Below the pieces are notes generated by a model, which had not been told where the DNA came from, searched no databases, and worked only from the letters and a program-made list of their open reading frames with translations. This document shows positions 7,460-16,185 of a DNA stretch of 53,469 bases, piece by piece. The stretch covers positions 1 through 53,469 of the forward strand of contig PLSV01000214.1 in the NCBI GenBank assembly GCA_003165235.1. Reading direction: 5' to 3'. The translations under genes were made by a program, and so were the position numbers. The first letter of the stretch is position 1. Each line of letters opens with the position of its first letter. Source of the DNA: Syntrophobacteraceae bacterium. GTDB lineage: Bacteria > Desulfobacterota > Syntrophobacteria > Syntrophobacterales > Syntrophobacteraceae.

Positions 7460-7488
7460 AACCTAACAAAGGCGCACGGTTATGTCAA
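7460..7488 (-). promoter_or_regulatory. Putative sigma-70 promoter for the di-haem cytochrome gene
   Basis: Minus-strand TTGACA (7488-7483) and TAGGTT (7465-7460) are separated by 17 bp, about 76 bp upstream of the start at 7384. The -35 box is perfect; the -10 box matches three to four positions. Confidence 0.4.
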
Positions 7489-7850
7489 ATATGATATAAT
7501 GACCCGTTGACATAGCACTCCATCCACTCCATCCATGCAGCGTGACCGATGCAGGAAAACTTCGGGACTCCCCGCAAAATCATATGGCCTTAGAGTGGTT
7601 TCCGACCGGATGCTTTGTCTTAAAGGAGCGCTTCACCGCCCTGGCGGTGTCAACCTTCATATACTTGTGCTTCCTGGTTGAACAGAATACAAGGCCCCGC
7701 CGGGGGAACAACACAAAGGACACATCCCTCACAGGGCGTGGAGAGGGAATGCGATGAACTTTCAGATAGCGTGGTTGGATGTACAATAGAGGTTCACTGC
7801 ACTTTGGACGCTGGGCTTCCGGGACCAACTTACGAACATGCATGCATTCG
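7489..7850. other. Non-coding stretch between di-haem cytochrome gene and mazG
   Basis: No convincing gene. Two short GC-rich hairpins are visible, CACCGCC-CT-GGCGGTG near 7635 and CCCCGCCGGGG near 7695. Either could end the mazG transcript on the minus strand, but neither has a proper T-run. Short open frames on both strands look like chance. Confidence 0.4.
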
Positions 7851-8534
7851 TCATTCGAGTTTTCGCAGAAAATCATGGAGGATATCCTCGGCGCGATAAC
7901 CTTTCAGGCGTGCGATATTAACCAGTCGAGCAAGCAGGCGGCCCAGATCGTCCGGGGTATCGAGCCGGTCCGACTCGATATTGCCGGCAAGCTCGCCGCT
8001 TTCCCTTGCGAATTCACGTCCCTGTTTCCGGAGATCGTTCCAAGTCTCATCTTCTTTTTGCGAGAGGCGCGAAAGGATTCTGTGCGCGCGAATAAGGGCC
8101 GGGAGCGAGTCCGGTACGGGTTCGGCAGTCTTGCCGCTTGCACGTTTCTCTCCGGCTTTTATCATTTCCCAGTTATCTTTAACCTCCTCGGCTGAACTGA
8201 CGCTCGTTTCACCGAAAACGTGCGGATGCCTGCGGATCATTTTTTCACTGATTGTGCGGCAAACGTCTTCGAGGGTGAAATCTCCCCGTTGCTCGTATAA
8301 ATAAATTAGGAAAAAGACCATAAAGAGAACGTCCCCGAGTTCTTCGGCCGCCTCTTCGACCTTTTCCGCCCGCACTGCCGCAGCGGCTTCGTGGGATTCT
8401 TCAACGAGGTAGGTCTGGATTGTTTCAGGGGTCTGCTTCCGGTCCCATGGGCAACCGGTTTCACTTCGCAGGCGCTCGATTATGCGCAGGATTTCCTCAA
8501 TCGCGCTACAGCGGTCAATTTTTGTTTTTTTCAC
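7851..8534 (-). CDS. mazG: MazG-family nucleoside triphosphate pyrophosphohydrolase
   Basis: All-alpha NTP pyrophosphatase that hydrolyses NTPs or dNTPs to monophosphate and pyrophosphate (house-cleaning). Markers in order: GCPWDRKQT, the first metal motif EESHE, the second motif EELGDVLF, and KMIRRHPHVFGE, followed by the second, more degenerate MazG repeat. I start at the GTG at 8534 (AAAGGGA 4 nt upstream, 227 residues). A TTG at 8564 would add ten residues but lacks a ribosome site. The gene overlaps the end of cvpA by 20 bp. Its 3' end and centre are duplicated as debris at 5507-5688. Confidence 0.9.
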   Translation of the reverse strand: MKKTKIDRCSAIEEILRIIERLRSETGCPWDRKQTPETIQTYLVEESHEAAAAVRAEKVEEAAEELGDVLFMVFFLIYLYEQRGDFTLEDVCRTISEKMIRRHPHVFGETSVSSAEEVKDNWEMIKAGEKRASGKTAEPVPDSLPALIRAHRILSRLSQKEDETWNDLRKQGREFARESGELAGNIESDRLDTPDDLGRLLARLVNIARLKGYRAEDILHDFLRKLE

Positions 8535-9120
8535 CTTTTCCCTTTGAATCAGAACCGTGTCCAAAGAAGGAGTCCAGCAGGGTCGATGTTCGGTCGGTCA
8601 GCAGCTTTTCGATCTCCTTCTGCTTTCTGGAAAGCTCCTCCTGCACCTTTACGGGCACCAATTTGAAAAGGAAGTGGGATGCCTCCCTGACTCTGGGCGC
8701 AAGCTTTGACTGTGCGACAAGCGGCGGATTGCCGCCGGCGGAAAACAACGTCAAACAGGAGATCGCCACAATCGCAAAAAGGAGCGCTTTGCAGAATCCG
8801 ATGATTGCGCCCCAGATGCGGTCAAGAAACCCTAGACCGGCGCTGCGTATGACCCTTACAACCCAAAAGCCCGCCACCGCAATGCTGAACCATGTTAAAA
8901 GAAACAGCAGGATGAAACCGAGGGGTCCGGCGGCAGTAGCCGAAATAGAAGGAAACTGCCTGGTTATAAAAGAGCCCACGGCCAGATACTGGTGAGAGGC
9001 CACAAGGAAAGCTGCTAAAATGCCGGCGACTCCGATTATCTGAGAAATGGCGCCGCGCATAAGGCCTCTGAGCACCCAGAAAGCTCCTGCACAAATCAGA
9101 ACCCAGTCGAGAATGTTCAT
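8515..9120 (-). CDS. cvpA: CvpA-family inner-membrane protein
   Basis: About 201 residues from the ATG at 9120 (MNILDWVLICAGAFWVLRG). Four hydrophobic helices fill residues 1-135, followed by a charged cytoplasmic tail ending KGKGEKNKN. The opening NxxDWxxx...LRGxxRGxxxQxxG and the helix pattern are typical of CvpA, a colicin V production and envelope-maintenance protein of unclear molecular role. The extended upstream frame (to 9243) has a basic, non-conserved lead and was not used. It is first in a cvpA-mazG operon and divergent from phoH across 245 bp. Confidence 0.85.
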   Translation of the reverse strand: MNILDWVLICAGAFWVLRGLMRGAISQIIGVAGILAAFLVASHQYLAVGSFITRQFPSISATAAGPLGFILLFLLTWFSIAVAGFWVVRVIRSAGLGFLDRIWGAIIGFCKALLFAIVAISCLTLFSAGGNPPLVAQSKLAPRVREASHFLFKLVPVKVQEELSRKQKEIEKLLTDRTSTLLDSFFGHGSDSKGKGEKNKN

Positions 9121-9245
9121 AGTCGGCCACCATTGGGAGGGAGTAAAGGCCGCCGCATAGCGGGGAGCAATAAACAGTGAGCAGGTTTGGCGCCGGCGCC
9201 CTGCTCGTCCGCTCCCACTCTTATCTTGGCAGCATTCTTGCACGG

Positions 9246-9274
9246 TTGCAAGACCAAATGCCGGTTTTTATAAA
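9246..9274 (+). promoter_or_regulatory. Putative sigma-70 promoter of the phoH operon
   Basis: TTGCAA (9246-9251), a 17-bp spacer and TATAAA (9269-9274) lie about 92 bp upstream of the phoH start, in the cvpA-phoH divergent gap. Confidence 0.5.
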
Positions 9275-9365
9275 GTGGCTGTTGTCATAGCAAAAATTGC
9301 ATGATAATAATCTCGGTTACTTTTAACGCCGTAACCGCATTTTCTTTGCTAGAGGTAAGATAATT

Positions 9366-10394
9366 TTGGCTCAGGCAGTCCAAAACCACAGAAACGAACC
9401 TCAGAGAACCTCTATACAGGTTATTTTTGACGATAACAGATTGCTCCAGTTGCTTGTAGGAGAACGAAACGCCAATCTGAAGATCATTGAGACACATCTT
9501 GATGTCCAGGTGCACTTGCGTGGGAATCAGCTTACCGTTTCCGGGGCCAGAGCCGATGTGGAAGTTGGCGAGCGCCTTCTCAATGAGCTGGCCGACCTGA
9601 TCCGAGGCGGTCACCCGCTCTACGCAAGCGATATCCTGTTTGCGATCCAGATCCTAAGTGATAATATCAACCGCCGCTTAAGAGACATTTTTCTCGACCA
9701 GGTTTTTATAGCTTCCAATAAGAAGGCTATCAGCCCCAAGAGCATCAAGCAGAAAGAATACATTGAAGCTATTCGCAGCTATGATATCGTGTTCGGGGTA
9801 GGCCCGGCCGGGACCGGAAAGACATACCTTGCGATGGCGATGGCGGTCGCCGCAATGTCAAAGGATGTTGTGCGGCGCATAGTGCTTGTCCGCCCCGCTG
9901 TTGAAGCCGGCGAAAAGCTGGGGTTTCTGCCGGGCGATCTTGCCGAGAAAGTCAACCCTTACTTGCGGCCGCTCTATGATGCTCTGAACGACATGATGGA
10001 CTTCGAGCGCACAAGCAATTTGATCCAGAGAGGGGTAATCGAGGTAGCGCCTCTTGCTTTTATGCGGGGCCGCACGTTAAATGATTCTTTCGTCATTCTG
10101 GACGAGGCGCAGAATACGACCACCGAGCAGATGAAAATGTTTCTGACGCGGCTTGGTCTTGGTTCCAAGGCGGTCATAACCGGCGATATAACTCAAATAG
10201 ATCTGCCCGAGAACAAACCTTCGGGGCTGGTGGAAGCAATCGAACTGCTCCAGGAGGTTCAGGGAATTCGAATGGTCTATTTCACAAAACGGGACGTGGT
10301 CAGGCACAAACTCGTACAGGACATAATCGACGCTTACGAGAGAGTCGAGACAAGAAAAGGTCCGACCACCTCCAGGGACGCCGAGAGAGGCTGA
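9366..10394 (+). CDS. phoH: PhoH-family ATPase
   Basis: A 342-residue PhoH/PhoL protein. An N-terminal KH-like segment (residues 15-80) is followed by the P-loop ATPase with GPAGTGKT (145-152), LVRPAVEAGEKLGFLPGD and the Walker B VILDEAQNTT, then an ITGDITQIDLP motif. The family is linked to RNA metabolism and ribosome maturation, usually next to ybeY, as here. The start is TTG at 9366 with AGAGGTAAG upstream. It opens the housekeeping operon phoH-pgpH-ybeY, with a 2-nt gap to the next gene. Confidence 0.92.
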   Translation: MAQAVQNHRNEPQRTSIQVIFDDNRLLQLLVGERNANLKIIETHLDVQVHLRGNQLTVSGARADVEVGERLLNELADLIRGGHPLYASDILFAIQILSDNINRRLRDIFLDQVFIASNKKAISPKSIKQKEYIEAIRSYDIVFGVGPAGTGKTYLAMAMAVAAMSKDVVRRIVLVRPAVEAGEKLGFLPGDLAEKVNPYLRPLYDALNDMMDFERTSNLIQRGVIEVAPLAFMRGRTLNDSFVILDEAQNTTTEQMKMFLTRLGLGSKAVITGDITQIDLPENKPSGLVEAIELLQEVQGIRMVYFTKRDVVRHKLVQDIIDAYERVETRKGPTTSRDAERG

Positions 10395-10396
10395 GC

Positions 10397-12892
10397 ATGG
10401 AGAAGGACAAGCGCGAGCCCGAGAAGGGCTGGAGCAAACCCAGGCCAAAACTCCTGGACAGGCTGATTCCCTGTAATCTTCAAGACCTTTTTTGCCGGAA
10501 GTGGATTCTGCTGGCGAGCTTAAGCATTGTCGTAGCTACCCTGGTGAGTCCTTCATTCATAGTCGAGAATCCTCGCTACCGGCTGGGCGACATTGCGGAT
10601 CGCAATATTAAGGCGCAACATGATTTCTTAATAGAAGATGAAGAGGCGACGGCAAAGAAACGTGAAGAGGCGATCCGTCAGTCGCCTATTGTCTATGTTT
10701 TTGACGAGTCGATCACCAGAAATCTTATCGACAAACTGGAGGGCTCGTTCAAGGCCATGCGTGAGGCTCAGAACAGCCTCGAATCAGAAGCCCTTTCTGT
10801 TGCTTCAGGCCAGCAACCACTCAAATCAATAGATCGGCAACCCGGCAAATCCGTTACGGACTCCGGTAAGGTCTCCTCAGTTGTCCCCACTGATGCGGAC
10901 CGGCTCCAGGGCAAGAAAAAGGATTTCGAAGAGTTTCTTGGCTGCTCGCTGAACGGTGACATCTTCAAGTGTCTCGTCGAGCAGCAGTTTAGCCTGGAAG
11001 TTCAGGAAAAGATTCAAAATCTCGTAAAGATCACAATGGACAGCGGCATTGTCGCCAGCAAGGCATGGGGTCACGACGAGCAACGCGGAAACCTTCTGCT
11101 CCGCAAACTGGCGACCGGTGAAGAGAGCCTGATCCTCCCTCCGTTTCCCTATCCCGATATCGATGAAGCCCGCAAGATGATCGTCATGAAGGCGCTGGAG
11201 CCAGGCCGGGACGTCAGAGAACTGATGCTGATATCTTCGGTTGTATCCTCCCTTCTACAGCCGAATCTTACGTTCAATCTGGAAGCCACCGAAAAAAAAC
11301 GTGCGGAAGCATACGCTTCGGTTAAGCCTGTCTTTCTTAAAATTGCTCGAAACGAAATGCTGGTGCGGGAGGGGCAGAGCATCGGCCGTGAGGAGATGCT
11401 CAAGCTCAGGTACTATTCAAGGAACTCATCCGCCAGGTCCTGGTTTTTTATCTTCCTGGCGATTTTCACATTCAGCATGGTCTGCATCGGTGTCGTGTTG
11501 CATGTTGCAAAGCAGAGCCTTCCCCATATACGAATGGACTGGCACGACTGCCTGTTTCTGGGGATGCTTTTAGTTTTTCTGCTGATGCTGTCCAGGTCGG
11601 GGCTTTGGGTTGGGGACAGCATAGGAGACGGCTCTGGAATCATTTCCACCAAGACCTTTATCTATGCCGTCCCCTTGAGCGCGGGTGCGATGATAGCCTG
11701 CATCTTTTTCGGGGTTACGGTTTCGCTCATTTTCTCGTTGGTGGTCACGCTCTTTTCCGGGATGATTTTCGGCAAAGAGTTCGCAATGTTCTTTTATTTT
11801 ATGATCGGCGCCTTCGTTGCCGCACATGGCGTTTCGGAATGCAGAAACCGGATGGTCTCCATAAAGGCCGGATTGCTCGTGGGCTTTACAAACGTCATTC
11901 TGATCGTGTTAAGCGCGTTCCTCCAGGACCAGTGGGTATTATTGAAGGTCCTCTGCGACTCATTTTTCGGGCTGTCCGGGGGTATTTTCGCGGGGATTCT
12001 CGCAACCGGCCTGACCCCCCTTGCCGAGATGCTCTTCGGCTACACGACCGACATCAAGCTGCTCGAACTCGCCACAATGGATCAGCCGCTCCTGCGGGAG
12101 CTTATGGTGGAAGCGCCCGGGACTTACCATCACAGCGTCATAGTGGGCAACATGGTCGAGGCGTCGGCAAATTCGATCGGGGCAAATTCCCTTCTAGCCA
12201 AAGTGGCGGCCTATTACCATGACATCGGCAAGATAAAAAAGCCTCTGTACTTCATCGAGAACCAGTTCGAGTGCGAAAACCGGCATGAGAAGCTGGCCCC
12301 GTCAATGAGCAGCCTCATTCTCATCGCCCACGTGAAGGACGGGATAGAACTTGCCAAGCAGCACCATCTGGGCAAGGAAATCATAAACATTATCAGCCAG
12401 CACCATGGAAAGAGTTTCATCTCCTTTTTCTACAACAAGGCGGTGGAAGCGCGCGAAAAAGCCCAGAGCGCGAAGCCTTCACCTCTTCCTCCGATCAACG
12501 CTGATGACTACCGCTATCCCGGTCCCAAACCCCAGACCAAAGAAGCCGGACTGGTATTGCTGGCAGACGTTGTGGAAGCGGCCTGCCGCTCCCTTACAGA
12601 ACCTACTCCAGCCAGGATTCAGGGTCTTGTAAACAGGTTGATAAACGGCATATTCACTGATGGGCAGCTTGACGAATGCGAGCTTACCCTCAAGGACATC
12701 CACCAGATAGCCAAGCATTTCAACCAGATACTGGCTACGATACATCACAAGCGAATTGAATATCCGGTTACAAACGGAAAGGCGAAAATGGATGGCCCTG
12801 ATCCGAGTCGCGAAACAAAGCAGGATAAAGATAAATCCGGGGCCAATAGAGAACGCGGCAAAACGGATCTTAAACGCCTTGGGATACACTGA
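10397..12892 (+). CDS. pgpH: 7TM-HD phosphohydrolase, PgpH/YqfF-type (probable cyclic-di-AMP phosphodiesterase)
   Basis: 831 residues. One N-terminal helix (about 35-55) is followed by an extracytoplasmic 7TMR-HDED domain to about 340 and seven membrane helices (about 345-560). A cytoplasmic HD domain carries YHHSVIVGNMVEA, YYHDIGK and ISQHHG metal ligands (about 575-700). PgpH proteins hydrolyse c-di-AMP in Firmicutes; in Desulfobacterota the substrate is inferred. The C-terminal 40 residues are a charged tail whose coding sequence overlaps ybeY by 101 bp. Within the ectodomain, residues ~130-165 are a low-complexity insertion rich in Ser, Gln and Val. Gene order phoH-7TMHD-ybeY is widely conserved. 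Confidence 0.9.
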   Translation: MEKDKREPEKGWSKPRPKLLDRLIPCNLQDLFCRKWILLASLSIVVATLVSPSFIVENPRYRLGDIADRNIKAQHDFLIEDEEATAKKREEAIRQSPIVYVFDESITRNLIDKLEGSFKAMREAQNSLESEALSVASGQQPLKSIDRQPGKSVTDSGKVSSVVPTDADRLQGKKKDFEEFLGCSLNGDIFKCLVEQQFSLEVQEKIQNLVKITMDSGIVASKAWGHDEQRGNLLLRKLATGEESLILPPFPYPDIDEARKMIVMKALEPGRDVRELMLISSVVSSLLQPNLTFNLEATEKKRAEAYASVKPVFLKIARNEMLVREGQSIGREEMLKLRYYSRNSSARSWFFIFLAIFTFSMVCIGVVLHVAKQSLPHIRMDWHDCLFLGMLLVFLLMLSRSGLWVGDSIGDGSGIISTKTFIYAVPLSAGAMIACIFFGVTVSLIFSLVVTLFSGMIFGKEFAMFFYFMIGAFVAAHGVSECRNRMVSIKAGLLVGFTNVILIVLSAFLQDQWVLLKVLCDSFFGLSGGIFAGILATGLTPLAEMLFGYTTDIKLLELATMDQPLLRELMVEAPGTYHHSVIVGNMVEASANSIGANSLLAKVAAYYHDIGKIKKPLYFIENQFECENRHEKLAPSMSSLILIAHVKDGIELAKQHHLGKEIINIISQHHGKSFISFFYNKAVEAREKAQSAKPSPLPPINADDYRYPGPKPQTKEAGLVLLADVVEAACRSLTEPTPARIQGLVNRLINGIFTDGQLDECELTLKDIHQIAKHFNQILATIHHKRIEYPVTNGKAKMDGPDPSRETKQDKDKSGANRERGKTDLKRLGIH

Positions 12893-13277
12893 GTCGGAAC
12901 TGAGCGTCCTGATCGTCGATGACGGCGAAATGGCCATGCTTAACCGGCAATACCGCCAGATCGGCCGTACTACCGACGTGCTCAGCTTTCCGATGCTCGA
13001 GGGCGAATTCAGCGACATCGCCCCCGATATGCTGGGTGACGTGGTCATTTCAGCGGAGACCGCCAAGGCCATGAGCGATGAGACTGGGGCAGCTCTCGAA
13101 TCGGTGGTTGACCTCCTTCTCGTTCATGGCGTTCTGCACCTGCTCGGTTTTGACCATGAGGCGGGACCGGCCGGCGCCAGGGAGATGAAACTTAAAACCG
13201 AAGAACTCCTCGCGATGCTTGGCCATAGCGGCGAAGAATTCGAGTGGTTCTTCGATACGGATGACCGATCCGAGTGA
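12792..13277 (+). CDS. ybeY: Endoribonuclease YbeY (rRNA maturation factor)
   Basis: 161 residues from the ATG at 12792 (MALIRVAKQSRIKIN). A small zinc metalloprotein needed for 16S rRNA 3'-end processing and ribosome quality control. Visible motifs are the RTTDVLSFP block near 70 and the zinc-binding HGVLHLLGFDHE near residues 115-126, which has all three metal His. The preceding gene's 3' end overlaps by 101 bp. An in-frame upstream ATG at 12756 would add 12 residues without homology, so the shorter start is preferred. Confidence 0.92.
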   Translation: MALIRVAKQSRIKINPGPIENAAKRILNALGYTESELSVLIVDDGEMAMLNRQYRQIGRTTDVLSFPMLEGEFSDIAPDMLGDVVISAETAKAMSDETGAALESVVDLLLVHGVLHLLGFDHEAGPAGAREMKLKTEELLAMLGHSGEEFEWFFDTDDRSE

Positions 13278-13342
13278 CAACTCCACGATCTTTGCGTCTG
13301 TGCGGTTAAACATCATCACCAGCGCAATGAAGAGGAGCAAAA

Positions 13343-14056
13343 TTGGCAAGACTCGCCATCAATGTCGACCATGTAGCCACAATTCGGCAAGCCCGCCTCG
13401 CCCCGGAGCCGGACCCGGTTGCCGCAGCAATGTTTGCCGAGCTTGCGGGAGCCCACGGGATAGTGGTTCACCTTAGGGAAGACCGTCGCCATATTCAGGA
13501 CAGGGATGTCACTGTCCTCCGAAAGACCATCAAAACTAAGATGAACCTGGAGATGTCGGCAACGAAGGAGATGGTCGAAATCGCCCAGAAGATAAAACCC
13601 GACGTGGTGACCCTGGTCCCTGAAAAGCGCCAGGAATTGACGACCGAAGGGGGCCTCGACGTCGTCCTTTTCGAAACCCCTCTGGCGCGCGTTATAGAGA
13701 TGCTTCACGGCAGCGGCATTGCGGTCAGCGTATTTATAGAACCGGATGCCAAACACATCAAAGCGGCCCAGAGGCTTGAAGCCGATTACATTGAACTCCA
13801 TACCGGAGCTTTTGCGGAAGCCCAATCTTTTCCGAACCGCCAGGAACAGTATGAAAGGCTCATTACCGCAGCAAGGCTGGCGAAGAAACTGGACATAGGA
13901 GTGCATGCCGGACACGGGGTCGATTACCAGAATATTCTCTGGCTCAAGAACATAACGGAAATAGAGGAGTTCAGCATCGGGCACTCGATAATCGCACGGG
14001 CTGTGTTGATCGGCATGGATCGGGCCGTTCGCGAAATGCTCCAACTGATTGGCTGA
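13343..14056 (+). CDS. pdxJ: Pyridoxine 5'-phosphate synthase
   Basis: A 237-residue TIM-barrel enzyme that joins 1-deoxyxylulose 5-phosphate and 3-amino-2-oxopropyl phosphate in vitamin B6 synthesis. Opening RLAINVDHVATIRQAR, then VVHLREDRRHIQDRDV, ELHTGAF and VHAGHGVDYQN are diagnostic and contain the active-site His and Glu residues. It starts at TTG 13343 with AGAGGAG 5 nt upstream. The next gene (acpS) begins 2 nt after its stop, the common pdxJ-acpS pairing. Confidence 0.95.
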   Translation: MARLAINVDHVATIRQARLAPEPDPVAAAMFAELAGAHGIVVHLREDRRHIQDRDVTVLRKTIKTKMNLEMSATKEMVEIAQKIKPDVVTLVPEKRQELTTEGGLDVVLFETPLARVIEMLHGSGIAVSVFIEPDAKHIKAAQRLEADYIELHTGAFAEAQSFPNRQEQYERLITAARLAKKLDIGVHAGHGVDYQNILWLKNITEIEEFSIGHSIIARAVLIGMDRAVREMLQLIG

Positions 14057-14058
14057 TC

Positions 14059-14442
14059 ATGTCGATTTACGGTGTTGGTATAGACCTGGTGAGGGTGGAC
14101 CGGCTCGAAAAGCTGCTTGAGCGTTGGGGCGAGCGGTTTGAGACGCGGGTGTTCACCGAATTCGAGAGGCGATTCTGTTCGGGAAGGAAAAAGCGCGCCG
14201 CTTGCCTGGCATTGCGGTGGGCTGCAAAAGAGGCTTTCGTAAAAGCGCTCGGGCTGGGGATGAGAAAGCCGGTGCTCTGGCAGGATATCGAAATCAGGCA
14301 TGACACGCTCGGCAAACCGGAGATTTCCCTGACCCCGCGCGCTCTCCAATATTGCAGGGACAAAGGCGTTCGCTCCTGGCAGCTCAGCCTCACCGACGAC
14401 GGGCAGTACGGAGCGGCGGTGGTGGTTATAGAGACATGGTAA
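14059..14442 (+). CDS. acpS: Holo-[acyl-carrier-protein] synthase
   Basis: A 127-residue phosphopantetheinyl transferase that loads coenzyme A-derived 4'-phosphopantetheine onto ACP. MSIYGVGIDLVRVDRL holds the metal-binding Asp, and RWAAKEAFVKALG the Glu and Lys of the active site; SLTDDGQYGAAVVV is the C-terminal family motif. Length is normal. Last gene of the plus-strand housekeeping run; the next 360 bp carry the control region of the AOR operon. Confidence 0.95.
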   Translation: MSIYGVGIDLVRVDRLEKLLERWGERFETRVFTEFERRFCSGRKKRAACLALRWAAKEAFVKALGLGMRKPVLWQDIEIRHDTLGKPEISLTPRALQYCRDKGVRSWQLSLTDDGQYGAAVVVIETW

Positions 14443-14520
14443 GAAAGACTAAGTGCAATGCATCCTGTTCGAATGCTCCATTTTATTCCACCGTGGATAC
14501 TTGGATGCGCGGGCTTGCGT

Positions 14521-14574
14521 GTCTCACGGCGTGTCATTCTGACGTGTCACGTGTCAACTGGTGAGACTTGACAC
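14521..14574. promoter_or_regulatory. Palindromic upstream activator sequence for the AOR operon
   Basis: GTGTCAA (14551-14557) and TTGACAC (14568-14574) form a perfect inverted repeat with a 10-bp spacer. GTCTCAC (14521-14527) pairs with GTGAGAC (14561-14567), and extra GTGTCA half-sites lie between. The centre lies about 115 bp before the predicted start of the sigma-54 promoter, where Fis-type enhancer-binding proteins usually sit. The AcoR-like activator at 19519 is the natural candidate. Confidence 0.55.
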
Positions 14575-14649
14575 ATGATTGCTTTCTTTGTTTTCGTGGA
14601 AGGCCCTGTCTGGACAGGGTTTTCCCGGCACGGAGCGTCAACTTGGGGT

Positions 14650-14665
14650 TGGCCCATTTCCTGCA
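14650..14665 (+). promoter_or_regulatory. Sigma-54 (-24/-12) promoter of the AOR operon
   Basis: TGGCCCATTTCCTGCA fits the consensus TGGCAC-R-N4-TTGCW at 14 of 16 positions, with the obligatory GG and GC exactly 10 bp apart. Transcription would start near 14677, giving a leader of about 130 nt before the ATG at 14806. A sigma-54-dependent activator gene lies at the other end of the operon. Confidence 0.7.
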
Positions 14666-14805
14666 CGGCGCTTTTGATCGACTTCCAAATAACTCATTCG
14701 CACAATGAAATCTATGCACGCCTCCTCAAGTGGACGTAAACCGGAATCTCATTTCGGAGAAGGTAGGCCTTATTGATCTTTAACTTTCAGAGAGGAGAAG
14801 GGAAG

Positions 14806-15990
14806 ATGAGCTCTAAAGAGGTAAGTAGAAGAAAGTTTATGGAGAATGTGGTCAAGTATTGCGGGGCAGGCGTCGCAGCCGTGGGAATGATAGGCGCGAA
14901 GCGCGCATATGGGGTTGCAGACATGGACGACCCGGGGCAGACAGGTGTCTGGAGGATGAGGGACACCCAGTTGATGCAGTTTGGGGAATTTATCAAAAAT
15001 GCACCCCTACCCAAGGATTATTTTGAGAAACCGGCTGACACTTTGATTAATGGAGGAGCTGTGGTCGACTGGTCTCATCTCCATCCAAACTATTACACTG
15101 ATGGGGAGAAATCCTTGGTCGCGATGATCATGGCTACCTCACTGGATAAAGACCTGACCGGAGATATTAAGAAGGCCATGAAGCTCGTTGGAGGGTTTGA
15201 CAAATCCCTCAAAAAAACAGATAAAATTCTCATCAAGCCCAATATGAACACCGGGGATCAATGGCCTGGGGGGGGGACAGACCCGGCATTTCTGAAAGCT
15301 CTGATTACCGTCCTAAAAGACGCAGGCTACACCAACCTGACCGTAGCCGATACCTGCGGACCCTGGGGGCCGACAGAGCGGGTAATCGGTTTGATGGGGT
15401 ACGATGCGATAGGCAAAGAAACCGGCACCCCTGTCAAGACCTGGGAAAATGAAAAATGGATGAACATCCGCAACGCCAAGGCCGAATACCTGGGCAGGAT
15501 GGGTGGTGGCGATGGAACCGTGGCCTATCCGGCGGACCTCAGAAATTACGACAAGGTCATTTATACCCCGGTGATGAAGACCCATTTCCTCGGGGGAATT
15601 ACCCAGAGCTTGAAGCTATCCGTTGGGATTTTGCATCGTGCCGACCGAGGCGCGCATCTTCATAACTTCAACCATATCTTCGTTGCCGAGCAGGCTGCGG
15701 AAATCAACCTGCCTTTCCGGCCGGACCTGATCATCATGGATGGAAGAAGGTCCTTCATCAGCGGCGGTCCTTCCCATGGCGAGGAAGTCAAACCCGGTGT
15801 GATCGTTGTCTCCGGTGACCAGGTGGCCAATGATGTCATAGGCATCAGGACCCTTCAGGAGTGGTACCCGAACATGGCGGCCAACAAGATTGGCATGTAT
15901 GCCTGGAATCAGAAGCAGGTCGCCCAGGCAGTAAAACTCGGTGTTGGATATGCAAAGAAGCAGGATGACATCAAGTTGATTTTGGGTTAA
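14806..15990 (+). CDS. Tat-exported DUF362 protein
   Basis: 394 residues from the ATG at 14806 (GAGGAGAAGGGAAG upstream). The N-terminus MSSKEVSRRKFMENVVKY has the twin-arginine motif SRRKFM and a hydrophobic stretch ending KRAYG, so the folded protein goes to the periplasm. The body contains the DUF362 signature DKILIKPNMNTG, an ALITVLKDAGY helix and VADTCGPWG. TPVMKTHFLGGITQSLKLSVG follows further on. Biochemical function of DUF362 is not established. It is first in the sigma-54-controlled operon with a small secreted protein, a Tat ferredoxin and AOR, so a role in assembling or feeding the oxidoreductase is plausible. No iron-sulfur cysteine cluster is visible. Confidence 0.85.
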   Translation: MSSKEVSRRKFMENVVKYCGAGVAAVGMIGAKRAYGVADMDDPGQTGVWRMRDTQLMQFGEFIKNAPLPKDYFEKPADTLINGGAVVDWSHLHPNYYTDGEKSLVAMIMATSLDKDLTGDIKKAMKLVGGFDKSLKKTDKILIKPNMNTGDQWPGGGTDPAFLKALITVLKDAGYTNLTVADTCGPWGPTERVIGLMGYDAIGKETGTPVKTWENEKWMNIRNAKAEYLGRMGGGDGTVAYPADLRNYDKVIYTPVMKTHFLGGITQSLKLSVGILHRADRGAHLHNFNHIFVAEQAAEINLPFRPDLIIMDGRRSFISGGPSHGEEVKPGVIVVSGDQVANDVIGIRTLQEWYPNMAANKIGMYAWNQKQVAQAVKLGVGYAKKQDDIKLILG

Positions 15991-16114
15991 TTTTCTATCA
16001 AATCGTATCCTAAATTGAGCTCTGGAAAAGGAGCGCCCAGCCTCCTGCATCTGTAAGGGTATAAATGTTGCTGTGGGGTCTTGAAGAATCGCTCAATCTA
16101 GGGATATAACTACT

Positions 16115-16155
16115 ACTCCCCCGCTTCTCCGATCTCGGGGAGGGGGGGAGTTTTT
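16115..16155 (+). terminator. Intrinsic terminator or partial attenuator inside the AOR operon
   Basis: ACTCCCCC (16115-16122) pairs with GGGGGAGT (16144-16151) and TTTTT follows. It lies between the DUF362 gene and the small secreted protein gene, so downstream genes would be read through at reduced level or have their own promoter. A 14-residue ORF (16065-16109, ATG with AAGGG upstream) ends just before it. Confidence 0.6.
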
Positions 16156-16185
16156 AATCCAGGGAAAAAACACGGAGAAATGTTT

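Noticed and set aside
13316..14044. 242-residue minus-strand open frame
   Set aside because: Complement of pdxJ, a confident gene with catalytic motifs.
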